Positions 56,018-64,000 of a DNA stretch of 64,000 nucleotides are shown here, piece by piece. The translations under genes were made by a program, and so were the position numbers. This DNA comes from Sulfurimonas lithotrophica (GTDB taxonomy: Bacteria; Campylobacterota; Campylobacteria; Campylobacterales; Sulfurimonadaceae), in contig NZ_CP043617.1 of the NCBI RefSeq assembly GCF_009258225.1, positions 1,240,001 through 1,304,000 on the forward strand, written 5' to 3'. The stretch's first letter is position 1, and every line of letters begins with the position of its first letter. The notes beneath the pieces were generated by a model that was not told the DNA's origin, made no database searches, and saw nothing but the letters and a program-made list of their open reading frames with translations.

Positions 56018-56037
56018 AATATTTCCTTTATAGTATT

Positions 56038-56053
56038 ATGCCATAAATGGCAT
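56038..56053. promoter_or_regulatory. Palindromic operator candidate for mystery A
   Basis: ATGCCAT-AA-ATGGCAT, a perfect inverted repeat, lies 20 bp upstream of the mystery A ATG next to a TATAAA-like -10. This is typical for autoregulation by an XRE protein. Confidence 0.6.
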
Positions 56054-56067
56054 TAATAATTATAAAA

Positions 56068-56670
56068 TCAACTTCTAGGTCTACCAGACTTGCTTTTAAT
56101 CTTTGGCATAGTACCTCTTACTACAGATCTGTTTTTTTTGTTTTTTGTTACTACCTCTATATGTTGTTCGTCTTTACACATATAGCCTATAGCAGAATCA
56201 AGGTTCTTGCGTTTTTCTTTATCTCTATGGTCTAACATCCCTATACCGTTTTTCTCACCATATTGTTTTTTTGCATTAAGATTGCAGTTATTAGAACTAC
56301 CTTTGTTTTTTGTTATCTCTTTATTCCAGTATTCGCATATCTGGCTAGCTTTATGGATATCATTTAGAACTTTTTGCCCATCATAAAAGAACGCTGCATG
56401 AAAGTGCATACCTCTGTCTGTTGTATATTCTTTGGTACATATGTAACCAACTTGATCATTGAACACACTTGGTTTGCTCCTTCTGTTGTTCAGCATACGA
56501 TTAAAATCACTGTTAGCATCCTCAAAAGATATATTTGCATTTCCATCTTCATCTTTTTTATAATATAGGTCCACTCTAACAACGTTTAACTTTGAGTGTT
56601 TCTCTTGTAATGCATCCACATATAATCTATTGCTATCTTCTCTATTCTTTACTACTTTACTATTTGTCAT
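56068..56670 (-). CDS. Inovirus-type Gp2-like replication protein
   Basis: A protein of about 200 residues. VVRVDLYYKKD, VGYICTKEYTTDRGMHFHAAFF and AIGYMCKDEQHIE match the inovirus Gp2 (YagK/YfjJ C-terminal) family, related to rolling-circle replication proteins. The HxH pair (HFH) is the expected metal motif. The ATG at 56670 is chosen because GAGGTG lies 7 bp before it. It reads toward mystery A. Confidence 0.72.
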   Translation of the reverse strand: MTNSKVVKNREDSNRLYVDALQEKHSKLNVVRVDLYYKKDEDGNANISFEDANSDFNRMLNNRRSKPSVFNDQVGYICTKEYTTDRGMHFHAAFFYDGQKVLNDIHKASQICEYWNKEITKNKGSSNNCNLNAKKQYGEKNGIGMLDHRDKEKRKNLDSAIGYMCKDEQHIEVVTKNKKNRSVVRGTMPKIKSKSGRPRS

Positions 56671-56997
56671 TTCACACCTCATATTTTTATTTCATATAAA
56701 AGGTATGTATACAAATATTTTTATTACTACTGCTAAGCTAAGAGTTGTTATATATGCTTTATCATGTGATAGATTCTATGCTTATAAGATAATAGCAATA
56801 ATATCACTACTGTTAATATATATAATTAAATATAATACTTTAATCCTATATTTAATTTATAAGATAACTCGGTATACAAATATAAAAAGTATAGCTATTT
56901 AGGTTGTTTAAAATATTTGTTAATATACAGAGTTATAGATTTATAAAGTGGATCATCATGCTGGTATTTTATAATGTCTCAGACCCTAAAACAGGGT
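56671..56997. other. AT-rich gap, candidate replication origin
   Basis: The 327-bp gap between the Gp2-like start and the helicase stop has no gene. It is very AT-rich with a 12-bp direct repeat GTATACAAATAT (56707-56718 and 56872-56883). It lies between two replication-type genes, the usual place for an origin, and must hold the promoter for the Gp2-like gene. There is no direct evidence of function. Confidence 0.3.
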
Positions 56998-56999
56998 CT
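56981..56999 (-). terminator. Hairpin overlapping the helicase stop codon
   Basis: A 7-bp perfect stem AGACCCT/AGGGTCT with a GTTTT loop begins inside the TAG stop of the helicase. No T-run follows, so it may be an mRNA-stabilising or weak terminator structure. Confidence 0.45.
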
Positions 57000-58770
57000 A
57001 AAACAGGGGCCGGCTATTTTTATTTGGTAAAAATGGAGTATCTGAGAACATAGGACGACTATTATTAACATCTACTTCATAATACAACTTATAATACTTG
57101 TCGCCATTACTCTTATATAAGTTGTGATCACCAAAAACGTCAGGAGCTATTTTTTCTACTTGCTTTATCAATGTTCTAGCAGACTCTATATACTTGTCTT
57201 GAGGATATAAAGCAGTATAAACTATAATTAGATATTTTTGATACACTCTCTCCTGAATAAGATGATTAATAAAGGTATTCAATAACCCAATATCAATATT
57301 TTTCAGACGTTGAAAATAAAACATATTTTTATTTAATATTGCATTTACAAAGTCTTTAAGGTTATTTTCTGTCCTATTAACCATAAGATATTTTTCTTGT
57401 GTTTCAAATGGCATATTTGCTTGATTTACATCAATATTATATAACTTTAAATACATGGCAAAATCTTCTATCTCATTCATCATTGCTTGTTCAAACTTAT
57501 CAAAGCTTCCATGCCCGAAGAAGTCAGTTTCTTTTATATTTCCTCCCGTTGTAAAGACCGTAAACCTCCTATCACTTTCTTCAATGTTTATCGGATGATC
57601 TACATTTGAAAAAAGTATCGTTTGAGCATATATTTTTGTTGCATTATCCATATTGATATTTTTCTTCTCAGCTGTAACTTCATCATTAGTAATGATTGCT
57701 TTTAAAAGACTATTAAAACTTGTTTTTCCTATAGTTTTGTATGATATTTCATCAAAGTTTAAAAACAGAGTGTTTTCTATAAATGCACCAAGATAATTTG
57801 AACGTAAGCTATCTCCATTTATTTGCTTACAGTAAACCTTGCCAAAAAGTTCTTCAATAAGCTTGAAAAGAGTCCCTTTACCTGCTCCCTGATCTCCTTT
57901 AAATAAAATTGCGATTTGTGACTTTTTCAATGTTTGAAAAAATGCAGCAAGCCAATTAATGAATGCGAAACAGCGTTCAACATCATAATTGACAAGATGA
58001 GAGATAAGATAAAAAATATGTACCGGTACATTTTGCGGTTGCTTATTTAATTGCAATAATTTTGAAGGTTTAAACCTATTTTTATACCATAGCCCATTAA
58101 CTTCAATAAATTCTTGATGTTGCTCAACATTAAAAACTTCTTCTTGTATCAATAGCAAGTCTTTGGTGCATATATTAACCTTATCACTATTTACACTTTT
58201 GTTAATACGATTTTCTTTTGAAAACTCTATATCCATATCTAAAAAGTTAGAAAGAACTATACCTGCCTGCTTTATGTTATATTCTTTATGCTCAGAATCA
58301 ATTGAAAATCTAATACAGATATTTCCCTTACTATTAAGCCATACTGCACCACCTTTATCGTATACCTGGTTTAATATCTCCCTATCTTCATACTTTTTAA
58401 AATTATTTTCTTTATACGCATTGACCCCTTTATTCTTTACTGTTTCATAGTTATATCTATTTTTTACAAGATAAAAATTTAAAATTAAATTGTAACTTGC
58501 ATATGTTGCCGGATGTATTGAACTATATCTATTTTGTTCATTCATAAATGTCACAAAATGATTCATGTACTCTGGTGTTATTTTATTTTCAATATCCAAA
58601 TAAGCAAAAAAACCACTTAACCTATATTTATAGCCCATACTTTTGTAATTTAATTCAAAATTCCCTATATCTAGCTGATATTGACTTCCGTTTTGGCATA
58701 TTTTATTTAAATACCCTTTATAATCTATAATTTCACTATCACTATGTGCATCATCTTTTATATTATTCAT
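56998..58770 (-). CDS. SF3-like helicase (D5/DUF5906-type)
   Basis: A 590-residue replication protein. The helicase core has Walker A GDQGAGKGT at residues 292-300 and a Walker B-like LFLNFDEIS. A QTILFSNVDHPINIEESDRRF segment then follows, corresponding to motif C and the arginine finger of SF3 helicases. The N-terminal 200 residues lack an obvious primase motif. It overlaps the upstream gene by ATGA. It probably starts replication of the excised element. Confidence 0.8.
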   Translation of the reverse strand: MNNIKDDAHSDSEIIDYKGYLNKICQNGSQYQLDIGNFELNYKSMGYKYRLSGFFAYLDIENKITPEYMNHFVTFMNEQNRYSSIHPATYASYNLILNFYLVKNRYNYETVKNKGVNAYKENNFKKYEDREILNQVYDKGGAVWLNSKGNICIRFSIDSEHKEYNIKQAGIVLSNFLDMDIEFSKENRINKSVNSDKVNICTKDLLLIQEEVFNVEQHQEFIEVNGLWYKNRFKPSKLLQLNKQPQNVPVHIFYLISHLVNYDVERCFAFINWLAAFFQTLKKSQIAILFKGDQGAGKGTLFKLIEELFGKVYCKQINGDSLRSNYLGAFIENTLFLNFDEISYKTIGKTSFNSLLKAIITNDEVTAEKKNINMDNATKIYAQTILFSNVDHPINIEESDRRFTVFTTGGNIKETDFFGHGSFDKFEQAMMNEIEDFAMYLKLYNIDVNQANMPFETQEKYLMVNRTENNLKDFVNAILNKNMFYFQRLKNIDIGLLNTFINHLIQERVYQKYLIIVYTALYPQDKYIESARTLIKQVEKIAPDVFGDHNLYKSNGDKYYKLYYEVDVNNSRPMFSDTPFLPNKNSRPLF

Positions 58771-59213
58771 TTTATAGACTCCACTAAATGTATTGGAGCA
58801 TAATTTTGTGTTAGTTTTAAAAACTCTTTACTAATAGGCTCAAATGGGTCTTGTATTTTTACTGTTTTAGTAAAATCTACAAATGCCTCATATTGTGCAG
58901 ATCTAAAGTAATTGTTTATGTAGCATAATGCACCATAAGCTTTAATTCTAATCTCTTCAGCCCATAAATCTGCATCATACTCACCATAATAGTTTTCTTC
59001 TATTGTTACTGCACACAGTTCTAATTCTTCTGATGTTTTAGCTTTACGTATTGCTATCTTATATCCTATTCTCTCAAGTTTTTCATATAGGTTATATTCA
59101 TTCTTTAAATCCATAATCAATTTTGCTAACTTGACTTCTCTAATTTCTGACACATATTCAAGAGCCTGTTGAGTCGTCTCTGTATTTTTAATTTTTTTTA
59201 CAATTTTAAGCAT
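58767..59213 (-). CDS. Unrecognised island protein upstream of the helicase
   Basis: A protein of about 148 residues, soluble and helical. I prefer the ATG at 59213 because AAAAAGGAT lies 7 bp before it; a longer reading begins at 59279. Its stop overlaps the helicase start, so translation is coupled. No motif is recognised; a replication accessory role is possible. Confidence 0.55.
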   Translation of the reverse strand: MLKIVKKIKNTETTQQALEYVSEIREVKLAKLIMDLKNEYNLYEKLERIGYKIAIRKAKTSEELELCAVTIEENYYGEYDADLWAEEIRIKAYGALCYINNYFRSAQYEAFVDFTKTVKIQDPFEPISKEFLKLTQNYAPIHLVESIK

Positions 59214-59395
59214 TTTGTATCCTTTTTGACCACTAAATTTGAATGTGGTAATAATTTTTTTGATTAATTTAATAATCATGTGTGAAGTATAGATTTATTT
59301 TTTGCAAAAAACTTACAGTAAATAATATGACGTTATGAAACTTTTTTACAAAAAATCTCGACATTATTCTCTTCAACAAGAATTAGGAGAATTTT

Positions 59396-59632
59396 ATGAA
59401 TATAGAATCTAAATACCTTTCTACTTCAAAAATTTCTAGAATGGTTGACATAAATGAAAGGTGGCTTAGAGAACATCAGGGAACTATATTTAAAGAAGGT
59501 GTTCACTACTATTATCCAAATGGTTTTAAAAACTGTAGGTGGAATGTTTCTGCAATGATTGAGTGGATTGAAAATCCTAATGAAGAATCTAATATAGCTG
59601 ATGAGATACTTAGTAATATATGTGTTATATAA
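59396..59632 (+). CDS. Excisionase-like DNA-binding protein
   Basis: A 78-residue winged-helix protein (YLSTSKISRMVDINERWLRE and a WNVSAMIEWIENP end) of the size and pattern of recombination directionality factors. It lies directly upstream of the integrase on the same strand, as usual for xis-int pairs. A regulator function is equally possible. Confidence 0.65.
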   Translation: MNIESKYLSTSKISRMVDINERWLREHQGTIFKEGVHYYYPNGFKNCRWNVSAMIEWIENPNEESNIADEILSNICVI

Positions 59633-59686
59633 AAAGAGTATAATATGAAACCTATAAAATCAACTGGCTCCCAAAAAGGGGCTAAA

Positions 59687-60784
59687 ATGATTTCGTTCTT
59701 TAACAGAAATGGTAAACTTTATGTCCAATTTGATGTAAATGGCAAAAGATATCAACGCAGCACAAAACTTGAAGATACTCCAAAGAACAGAACATTAGTT
59801 CAAAAGGAAGTAGTTCCAAAGCTACAGTATAAAATTATCTCTGGCGAATTTGAAAAAAAGCAAAAACAAGCTTATCCTTTTTCAGAACTTGCGACTAAAT
59901 ATAAAATGTCTAAAGAAAAGTTAAAAACATATAGACATTTGAGGGGCATGGTAGACAATAAGTTATTACCAATATTTGGAAATAAAGATGTGAAAGAAAT
60001 GAGTAGAGGTGAGATAAAAAAGTTTGCTGATACACTTCTTCTTGATCTGACGCCAAAACGTACAAGAATGATACTTAATGTTCTAAAAGCTATACTTGAT
60101 ATTGCCATTGAATATGAATATATTTCGGCAAACCCAGCTGATAATATCAAACTACCAAAACATAAACCACTCCAAATGAAGCCTTTTATGCCTGATGAAG
60201 TTCAAGCACTAATAAATGGTGCTGATGGATGGTTTAAAAATATGGTTGCATTTGCATTTTATACTGGGGTTAGACAAGGTGAAATGATTGCTTTGAACAT
60301 TGGAGATATTGATTTTGAGACCATGACTATCAATATTGATAAAAGAATTGCTCACGGTGAAGTTGACACACCTAAGACAGAATCAAGTGTTAGAAAAATT
60401 CCTATATTTCAACCGCTTGTTCCTTTTTTGAAAAATCAACTTGATCTATGTAAGAAAGAGATGTGCTTTACACTATTTTTCAATCCATATACAAAAGATA
60501 GTTTTTACGACAGTAAAAAACTTTCTAAGTATTGGTATGAACTATTAGACAAATGTAAACTCGAACATAGAAGATTCTATAATACAAGACATAGTTTTGT
60601 AACAAACATGATTAGAAGTGGTCAAGTATCAATACTTGATGTTTCACAAATGGTTGGACATAAAACAATAGAGGAAACCATATCAACATATACAAAGTTC
60701 TTCCCAGAAGAACATCTGAAAGTGAATAGGAACTTAGATCCGTTTACTGACACTATAGCTGACACCAAGCTCAAAATGCGTTAA
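59687..60784 (+). CDS. int: Tyrosine integrase
   Basis: A protein of about 365 residues. The N-terminal arm-binding/SAM-like parts (MISFFNRNGKLYVQFDVNG) are followed by the catalytic domain. Numbered from 59687, R196 (TGVRQGE), K230, R301 (FYNTRHSF, Tyr in the first His position), H325 (VGHK) and the nucleophile Y335 (STYTKF) are complete. The ATG at 59687 has AAGGGG before it; an upstream ATG at 59645 would add 14 residues. It should recombine the tRNA-Gln site. The stop lies 19 bp from attR. Confidence 0.93.
   Translation: MISFFNRNGKLYVQFDVNGKRYQRSTKLEDTPKNRTLVQKEVVPKLQYKIISGEFEKKQKQAYPFSELATKYKMSKEKLKTYRHLRGMVDNKLLPIFGNKDVKEMSRGEIKKFADTLLLDLTPKRTRMILNVLKAILDIAIEYEYISANPADNIKLPKHKPLQMKPFMPDEVQALINGADGWFKNMVAFAFYTGVRQGEMIALNIGDIDFETMTINIDKRIAHGEVDTPKTESSVRKIPIFQPLVPFLKNQLDLCKKEMCFTLFFNPYTKDSFYDSKKLSKYWYELLDKCKLEHRRFYNTRHSFVTNMIRSGQVSILDVSQMVGHKTIEETISTYTKFFPEEHLKVNRNLDPFTDTIADTKLKMR
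60746..60766 (+). repeat. Right-end ACTGACA repeats (candidate arm sites)
   Basis: ACTGACACT at 60746 and GCTGACACC at 60758 repeat with the same 12-bp spacing as the pair at the left end. They lie inside the 3' end of the integrase gene. Confidence 0.55.
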
Positions 60785-60803
60785 CTAGGGAGTTAAAGTA
60801 GAG

Positions 60804-60821
60804 TCCCTCTACCCCATCCAC
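60804..60821 (+). repeat. attR: duplicated tRNA-Gln 3' end
   Basis: An exact copy of the 18-bp left core. Upstream bases differ from the tRNA, so it is a remnant, not a tRNA gene. It marks the right island boundary. Confidence 0.9.
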
Positions 60822-60832
60822 CTTTTTTTAAA

Positions 60833-61933
60833 TCAAGCAACTTTTTTGCTAAACATCCAAGTAGCAGCACCTAAAGATATAAATCCTAAAACAAGCATCG
60901 GAACTATAAGTTCAAGTGCTATATCAAACCCTATATCCTTTAGATACACCCCTTTTAGAAGAACCAAAAAGTATTTGAGTGAAACTATGTCCGTAAAGGG
61001 TACAAGCCACTCTGGCATATTTTCAACAGGTGTTGCAAAGCCCGACATCAGTATATACGGCACTAAAAGTACAAATGCACCGAGTATTCCCTGCTGTTGA
61101 GTCGATACTATGGAAGATATAAAAAGTCCAAGTCCTACGATAGAGAATAAAAATGAAACTATCCCTATTGCAAATATAAACAACGAGCCTACAAAAGGTA
61201 CACCAAATAAAAATACACTGAGTGTAAAGATAATGCTTGCATCTACTATGCTTATCAAAAGCGGAGGTATCGTCTTTCCTATCATCAGTGCACTTGAAGA
61301 GAGTGGTGTTACCAGTATCTGCTCAAAAGTTCCAAGTTCCCTCTCCCTTGCAACAGAGAGTGCCGTAAGAAGCAGTGCTACTAACATAGATATAGTACCT
61401 ATAAGGTTTGGAAGTATCCACCAAAAGTTATCAAGGTTTGGATTATATAAGTTTCTGTTTACTATGACATTTTGTTCTACTTTTATGTCGTTAAATGTTC
61501 TGTTAATAGCATTTTGCATATAGCTTTGTGTTATTTGTGCGGTGTTAGACTTTCTACCATCAGCTATGATTTGCAGAGTAGTTTTTCTCTTACTCTGAAT
61601 ATTTTTAGCAAATTCGTTTGGTATATACACCACAGCTATAACTTTTTGGGTATCTATGGCTTTTTGAATATCTTTTTGACTCTCTATCCTATATACGTTT
61701 GTAAAACTGTTGCTATATGAGAGTGAGCGTACCAACTCCCTGCTTTTTACACTGTTATCTCTATCTATGACACCGATGCTTATATTTTTCACTTCAAGTG
61801 TTACGGCAAAAGAAAATACAAAAAGCTGTAATATAGGCGGCACTATTATAATAACTCTGGATTTTTTATCGCTCCATATAGCTAGGAACTCTTTTTTCAT
61901 AAGTGCTAGAAGCTGACTAAAAAAGACACTCAT
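60833..61933 (-). CDS. ABC-2 type permease (YhhJ-like)
   Basis: A 366-residue membrane protein with one N-terminal helix, a large periplasmic loop (residues about 45-175) and five to six C-terminal helices. It contains the ABC-2 motif SVARERELGTFEQILVTPLSS. It pairs with the permease at 61933-63048, which it overlaps by one base, and the ATPase beyond. The trio resembles the YbhFSR/YhhJ drug- or toxin-export families. The substrate is unknown. Confidence 0.88.
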   Translation of the reverse strand: MSVFFSQLLALMKKEFLAIWSDKKSRVIIIVPPILQLFVFSFAVTLEVKNISIGVIDRDNSVKSRELVRSLSYSNSFTNVYRIESQKDIQKAIDTQKVIAVVYIPNEFAKNIQSKRKTTLQIIADGRKSNTAQITQSYMQNAINRTFNDIKVEQNVIVNRNLYNPNLDNFWWILPNLIGTISMLVALLLTALSVARERELGTFEQILVTPLSSSALMIGKTIPPLLISIVDASIIFTLSVFLFGVPFVGSLFIFAIGIVSFLFSIVGLGLFISSIVSTQQQGILGAFVLLVPYILMSGFATPVENMPEWLVPFTDIVSLKYFLVLLKGVYLKDIGFDIALELIVPMLVLGFISLGAATWMFSKKVA

Positions 61934-63048
61934 CAGTCAAGCCTTTTTCTGGTAACTTTAAGTATAACCGTGAAAAATACGGTTCCGACAATTATCATGG
62001 CGATAACGTTTGAGATTATAATCTCATATACGTTTCCTGTTAAGAACAGGGTTTGAAGAATCTCCACAAAGTATCTTGCAGGAAGTACATATGTTATAAG
62101 TTGTAGCCACTGCGGCATAGAGCTTATTTGAAATATAAAACCCGAGAGCAAAAATGCAGGTAAAAATCCTACTATAAGCGCAGCCTGTGCCGCTACAAAT
62201 TGATTTTTAGCTATTGTAGATATTAAAAGTCCCAAACTAAGTGCAGGAAACAGATATATAGAAGATGTTATAAAGAGCAATATATATGAACCTCGAAACG
62301 GTATGTCAAACCAGCCTATCGCTATAACTACACAAAGAAGAGCAGACATAAGTCCCAGTATAAAATAAGGCATAATCTTTCCAAGCACTAGCTCCGTAAT
62401 CGTAATAGGTGTGGACATTATAGCCTCCATAGTGTTTCTCTCCCACTCACGAGAAACTACTAGTGCCGTTAAAAGCGTACCAATCAAAGTCAGTATTATA
62501 GCAATAGACCCGGGTAGTAAAAAGTACTTACTAAGAAGAGGTGCATTAAACCAGTACCTAGTTTCCATGTCTATATTAACTGATTTGGAGTTTTTGTCTA
62601 ATCCCTCTTGCATAAGCCAGTTCTGCCACAGTCCGTTTGTATATTTTTGAACATACCCCGCTATATTTGGCTCAGTTCCGTCTGCCAAAATCTGAATACT
62701 CGGTTGCCCTTTTGCTATATCTTTGGCAAAGGTTGCAGGTATAATGATTATTGCACGTATCTTTCCCTCTTGTATCTTTTTTTCAAAGTAGCGTCTGTCA
62801 TTATTTACATCTACGTTAAAACTTTTAGAGTTGTAAAAAGAGTTTAATAATGAAGATGAGTATTTGGACTGTTTTTCTATAACTAAGCCGACAGGTATGT
62901 TTTTAGAGTCAAGACTTATCGCATAACCCATTAAAAACAGAAGTATCAAAGGCAGTACAACCGCTATAAGTATAGAGCTAGGATCACGTACTATTTGAAG
63001 TGTTTCTTTTATAAAAAGCGCATTGAATCTATTTAGCTTCATTTTCAC
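61933..63048 (-). CDS. ABC-2 type permease (second subunit)
   Basis: A 371-residue membrane protein with the same layout: an N-terminal helix, a loop of about 140 residues, then five to six helices with VVSREWERNTMEAIMSTPIT. It overlaps the ATPase gene by 20 bp and the next permease by one base. The two permeases presumably form a heterodimer. Confidence 0.88.
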   Translation of the reverse strand: MKMKLNRFNALFIKETLQIVRDPSSILIAVVLPLILLFLMGYAISLDSKNIPVGLVIEKQSKYSSSLLNSFYNSKSFNVDVNNDRRYFEKKIQEGKIRAIIIIPATFAKDIAKGQPSIQILADGTEPNIAGYVQKYTNGLWQNWLMQEGLDKNSKSVNIDMETRYWFNAPLLSKYFLLPGSIAIILTLIGTLLTALVVSREWERNTMEAIMSTPITITELVLGKIMPYFILGLMSALLCVVIAIGWFDIPFRGSYILLFITSSIYLFPALSLGLLISTIAKNQFVAAQAALIVGFLPAFLLSGFIFQISSMPQWLQLITYVLPARYFVEILQTLFLTGNVYEIIISNVIAMIIVGTVFFTVILKVTRKRLD

Positions 63049-64000
63049 TTCTTTTTATCAGCTCAATAAACGCTTCTTGCATCGTTGCATCATCTGATAT
63101 TTTGTGTGTAAGATTATGAGGTGTATCTATTGCTATGGCATTTGCTTTATATATCAGGGCTATATTATCGCAATATTCGGCTTCTTCCATAAAGTGTGTA
63201 GTTACCATTACAGTTACACCCTTTTGCACCATCGTATATATGTGATTCCAAAACTCACGTCTGGTTAGCGGGTCAACCCCGCTTGTCGGCTCATCCAAGA
63301 ACAATATACTAGGATTGTGCATAATCGCACAAGCTAATGACAAACGTTGTTTATAACCTAAAGGAAGCTCTTTAGAAGCCATACTTTTAAACCTCTCAAG
63401 TCCAAATATTTCAAGCATCCTATTAATAGTATTTTTTTTATCTTCACCTCTTAACTCATATACTCCTGCAAAAAATTTTAAATTTTCCAAAACAGATATA
63501 TCCCCGTAAAGTGAAAACTTTTGGGACATATAGCCTATCTTTGCACGAGCTTCAAGCGATGATTTATCAAAACTATAGCCCAATATATTTGCTGTACCGC
63601 TTGTTGGTTTGATTAAACCGCAAAGCATTTTAAATATGGTGGATTTCCCTGCACCGTTTGGTCCAAGCAGACCAAATATCTCTCCTCTTTTTATAGAAAA
63701 ACTGATATTTTCAGCTGCTTTAAAACTACCGAAGTGCTTACTTAGTTTATCTACCTCTATAACATACTCACTATCCATCTCTACAGGCTTTATAAACTCT
63801 TCTAAAGGTGAAACTCCATTAGAATCTACCCCTAGTATATTCATAAAACCGTCTTCAAATGTAGGTTCAACCATATCTATAGATGCATTCTTGGCATCTA
63901 TCTTATCAAATGGAGGTATTTTTTTTGTCTCATCGGTAATAAGCTTAATATTCTCACCAAGTATTACTCCGTCTTTTATAAACGGATATGATAACGCCAA
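63029..64000 (-). CDS. ABC transporter ATP-binding protein, C-terminal part (cut by window end)
   Basis: The frame is open to the end of the window, so the start is missing. The last 323 residues hold one ATPase domain: Walker A GPNGAGKST, signature LGYKQRLSL, Walker B LFLDEPTSGVDP and H-loop TTHFMEEAEYC. The leading part (VEPTFEDGFMNILG) reads like the end of an earlier ATPase domain, as in YbhF-type double ATPases. It energises the two permeases downstream. The N-terminal domain is inferred. Confidence 0.85.
   Translation of the reverse strand: MALSYPFIKDGVILGENIKLITDETKKIPPFDKIDAKNASIDMVEPTFEDGFMNILGVDSNGVSPLEEFIKPVEMDSEYVIEVDKLSKHFGSFKAAENISFSIKRGEIFGLLGPNGAGKSTIFKMLCGLIKPTSGTANILGYSFDKSSLEARAKIGYMSQKFSLYGDISVLENLKFFAGVYELRGEDKKNTINRMLEIFGLERFKSMASKELPLGYKQRLSLACAIMHNPSILFLDEPTSGVDPLTRREFWNHIYTMVQKGVTVMVTTHFMEEAEYCDNIALIYKANAIAIDTPHNLTHKISDDATMQEAFIELIKRSENEAK

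Larger units (their letters stand above)
31967..60821. mobile_element. Integrated genomic island at tRNA-Gln, about 28.8 kb
   Basis: The interval is bounded by an exact 18-bp direct repeat of the tRNA end, with a tyrosine integrase whose stop lies 19 bp from the right copy. The left half carries defence genes (type I restriction, two reverse transcriptases, Fic, WYL regulator, unknown operons). The right half carries replication and recombination genes of plasmid/satellite type. No structural phage or conjugation genes were recognised, so it may be a satellite or be mobilised in trans. Backbone genes on both sides read as ordinary chromosome. Confidence 0.9.

Noticed and set aside
60785-60832. 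Second tRNA gene at the right island end
   Set aside because: Only the last 18 bases of tRNA-Gln are present; the upstream cloverleaf is missing, so it is an att remnant.

Overview
The window looks like a chromosomal segment of a campylobacterotal (epsilonproteobacterial) bacterium of the Sulfurimonas/Sulfurovum/Arcobacter kind. The DNA is AT-rich. Core genes are of epsilonproteobacterial type: a short RecO, a RibBA with a degenerate GTP cyclohydrolase half, carboxynorspermidine polyamine genes, FliN/FliL-like and CheX-like chemotaxis genes, and a C4 DksA-like protein. This placement is an inference from gene content; no 16S rRNA gene is present.

Positions 1-31808 are ordinary backbone. They hold the end of an AMP-forming acyl-CoA synthetase, a FliL-like protein, a PAS sensor, a Mn-dependent pyrophosphatase, a large predicted outer-membrane metallopeptidase followed by an LpxR-type lipid A deacylase, UvrA, a TauE-type permease, a CheX-like/FliN/membrane-protein trio, a DusB-dksA-rlmH-thiE-accD run, gltBD, recO, a norspermidine cluster, an MFS-acyltransferase fusion, DUF695/RraB proteins and ribBA. 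Two tRNA genes (initiator Met and Gln) follow behind a consensus sigma-70 promoter.

From the 3' end of tRNA-Gln (31967) to 60821 lies a genomic island of about 28.8 kb. It is bounded by an 18-bp direct repeat of the tRNA end and has a tyrosine integrase next to the right repeat. Paired ACTGACA-type repeats with the same 12-bp spacing sit near both ends. The left half is a defence block read leftward. It starts with a WYL regulator, a secreted protein of about twenty 14-residue repeats, and a four-gene operon with a TerB-like protein and an HNH-like/hydrophobic protein. Then comes a complete type I restriction system (hsdM, hsdS, fic, hsdR) with a two-reverse-transcriptase module between hsdS and fic. 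That module matches DRT type 3 (Drt3a and Drt3b). A structured non-coding interval with a CACACACA tract follows drt3b, as expected for the DRT3 template RNA. Two unrecognised genes follow hsdR. The right half is a plasmid/satellite-like module: DUF932, Gp157-like, Rad52-type annealing protein, DUF2958, the mobile mystery A/B pair, an inovirus Gp2-type protein, an SF3-like helicase, an excisionase-like protein and the integrase. No capsid or conjugation genes were seen.

After the island (60833-64000) the backbone resumes with two ABC-2 type permeases and the C-terminal part of a probable double ATPase, cut by the window edge. This looks like a YhhJ/YbhF-type drug or envelope export operon.
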